From Planctomycetota bacterium (GTDB lineage: Bacteria > Planctomycetota > UBA8742 > SKZP01), in contig SKZP01000037.1 in NCBI GenBank assembly GCA_007127275.1, forward strand, positions 1 through 6,696: 6,696 nucleotides of DNA, read 5' to 3'. The notes beneath the pieces are model-generated. The model made no database searches. It saw nothing but the letters and a program-made list of their open reading frames with translations, and was not told the DNA's origin. Below are positions 5,836-6,696 of the stretch, one piece after another. Within the stretch, counting starts at the first letter, position 1. Each line of letters opens with the position of its first letter. The position numbers were made by a program, and so were the translations under genes.

Positions 5836-6510
5836 ATGATGAGTCACGTACCCGAGTCCGAGCAGCCGCACCACCCGAAAAATGCGCCGCGTCCACGCGA
5901 GGTACCGCCTACGGAGCGGCCTGCGTTGTTCAATGAGGAGCAACTCAAGCTCGAACGGCGGCGCAACGTGCGCTGGGCGGTGCTGCTGTACGGCGTCATG
6001 CTTTTCGTCGCCTGGGGGATGCGTGCGGCCTACACCGGCGAGATCTTTTATGTCGACGACCTCGGCATACCGCCCTGGGGGCCCATGCTCGTCGCCGTGC
6101 TCGGCAGCCTCGCAGTGCTTGCCGTCTCGCCCCGGATGGAGCGCTGGCAGTGGGTGCACAAGATTGCTCGCACCGTGCGCGAAGTCTTCGGCCCCTTGCC
6201 CGTTCGACGCGCCGCGCTACTTGGCACCGCCAGCGGCACGGCCGAAGAGGCGCTGTTTCGCGGCGCCCTGCAATTGATGCTCGGCCCCTACATTGCCACG
6301 GTGCTCTTCGCCATTTTGCATGGCTTTGGCTGGTGGGGGCTCTTCGCCTTGATCATGGGCGCGGGGCTCGCCGCGCTTTACGCGTGGGGGGACAACCTCT
6401 GGCCCTGCATTGTCGCGCACGTGCTCATCAATTCGGTCAACCTCCGCCGCATCAGTTACAGCCACGTCGAGCCGGAAGCCCGCCGTGATTCGTCGCCCGT
6501 TGCCGGCTAG
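5836..6510 (+). CDS. CPBP-family intramembrane glutamyl protease
   Basis: The protein has 224 residues. CPBP proteins (CAAX protease and bacteriocin-processing, Pfam Abi/Rce1-like) are integral membrane endopeptidases. The core motifs are intact: EEALFRG (137-143; Glu137, Glu138, Arg142), FAILHG (158-163; His162) and AHVLINSVN (194-202; His195, Asn199). Membrane segments are visible at about 46-64, 82-98, 148-163, 166-184 and 188-202. Residues 1-42 are a Pro/His-rich, probably cytosolic extension. At 224 residues it is at the short end of the family. The start is ATG 5836 or the adjacent ATG 5839; no good Shine-Dalgarno is visible, and translation may depend on the lipoprotein gene ending 31 bp upstream. 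The open frame extends back to 5647, but that part lies inside the HEAT gene and has no membrane character. Substrate unknown; the Cys-tailed LamG protein nearby is a candidate by inference only. Confidence 0.88.
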   Translation: MMSHVPESEQPHHPKNAPRPREVPPTERPALFNEEQLKLERRRNVRWAVLLYGVMLFVAWGMRAAYTGEIFYVDDLGIPPWGPMLVAVLGSLAVLAVSPRMERWQWVHKIARTVREVFGPLPVRRAALLGTASGTAEEALFRGALQLMLGPYIATVLFAILHGFGWWGLFALIMGAGLAALYAWGDNLWPCIVAHVLINSVNLRRISYSHVEPEARRDSSPVAG

Positions 6511-6534
6511 TTCTCGTGGGCGTTGCCCGTTGGA

Positions 6535-6696
6535 TCAAAAACGTTCGAGGTCCGGGCGGATTTCGGCGGGGTAAATCAAGCGGTGAAACACCGTTTGTGC
6601 GCGCACGGCGTTGACAAAGGCGCTTTCCGGGTAATTCTCCAGCGGGATCTCCCGGTTGAGGCGCCGGCTCTTGATAAAAATGGAGCGTTCCGGCGA
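6535..6696 (-). CDS. C-terminal end of an unrecognised protein (partial)
   Basis: The frame is open from the right edge (6696) to a TGA at 6535-6537 and gives 53 residues. It reads IFIKSRRLNREIPLENYP in its first third and ends IYPAEIRPDLERF. The mix of charged and aromatic residues looks like real coding sequence, and it ends 24 bp from the convergent CPBP gene, which fits normal gene packing. I do not recognise a family from this fragment. No signal, membrane segment or metal motif is visible. Confidence 0.6.
   Translation of the reverse strand, partial: SPERSIFIKSRRLNREIPLENYPESAFVNAVRAQTVFHRLIYPAEIRPDLERF

Noticed and set aside
6518..6528. Small hairpin GGGC-GTT-GCCC after the CPBP gene as a terminator
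   Set aside because: A 4-bp stem with no T-run is too weak to support a terminator call on either strand.
6495..6533. GCCCGTTG repeated about 30 bp apart
   Set aside because: Two copies of an 8-mer in G+C-rich DNA are expected by chance, and one copy lies inside the CPBP coding region.

Overview
The window is G+C-rich, densely coded DNA from a diderm (Gram-negative-type) bacterium. The grounds are a type II secretion (T2SS) minor pseudopilin, a lipobox lipoprotein with an outer-membrane-type +2 residue, and a large signal-peptide protein ending in a Cys / hydrophobic helix / Arg tail that resembles the MYXO-CTERM sorting signal. The tail and the HEAT-repeat lipoprotein would suit Myxococcota or a related delta-type lineage, but no marker gene fixes the taxonomy. 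I see no tRNA, rRNA, CRISPR array, transposase or other sign of mobility.

Layout, left to right. (1) 1-672, minus: N-terminal 224 residues of a GspK-type minor pseudopilin, running off the left edge. (2) 840-1313, plus, divergent from it: a small rhodanese-like plus rubredoxin fusion whose rhodanese loop lacks the catalytic Cys. (3) 1300-1938, minus: a WcaF-like hexapeptide-repeat O-acetyltransferase whose 3' end overlaps the rhodanese-rubredoxin gene tail to tail by 14 bp. (4) 1960-4587, minus: an 875-residue exported protein with a LamG-like N-terminal domain, several beta-sandwich regions and a C-terminal sorting/anchor tail. It is followed after 21 bp by the acetyltransferase, so the two are probably co-transcribed. 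(5) 4806-5804, plus, divergent from (4): a HEAT-repeat lipoprotein. (6) 5836-6510, plus, 31 bp downstream and probably in the same operon: a CPBP-family intramembrane protease with its EExxxR, His and HxxxN motifs intact. (7) 6535-6696, minus: the last 53 codons of an unrecognised protein that runs off the right edge.

The most interesting reading joins (1), (4) and (6). MYXO-CTERM proteins are reported to reach the cell surface through the T2SS, and CPBP-family glutamyl intramembrane proteases (myxosortases) have been proposed to process the tag. This window holds a T2SS pseudopilin, a protein with a Cys-TM-Arg tail and a CPBP protease within about 6.5 kb. That may be a complete sorting unit or a coincidence of neighbours. 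The sequence alone cannot decide, but the idea is specific and testable.
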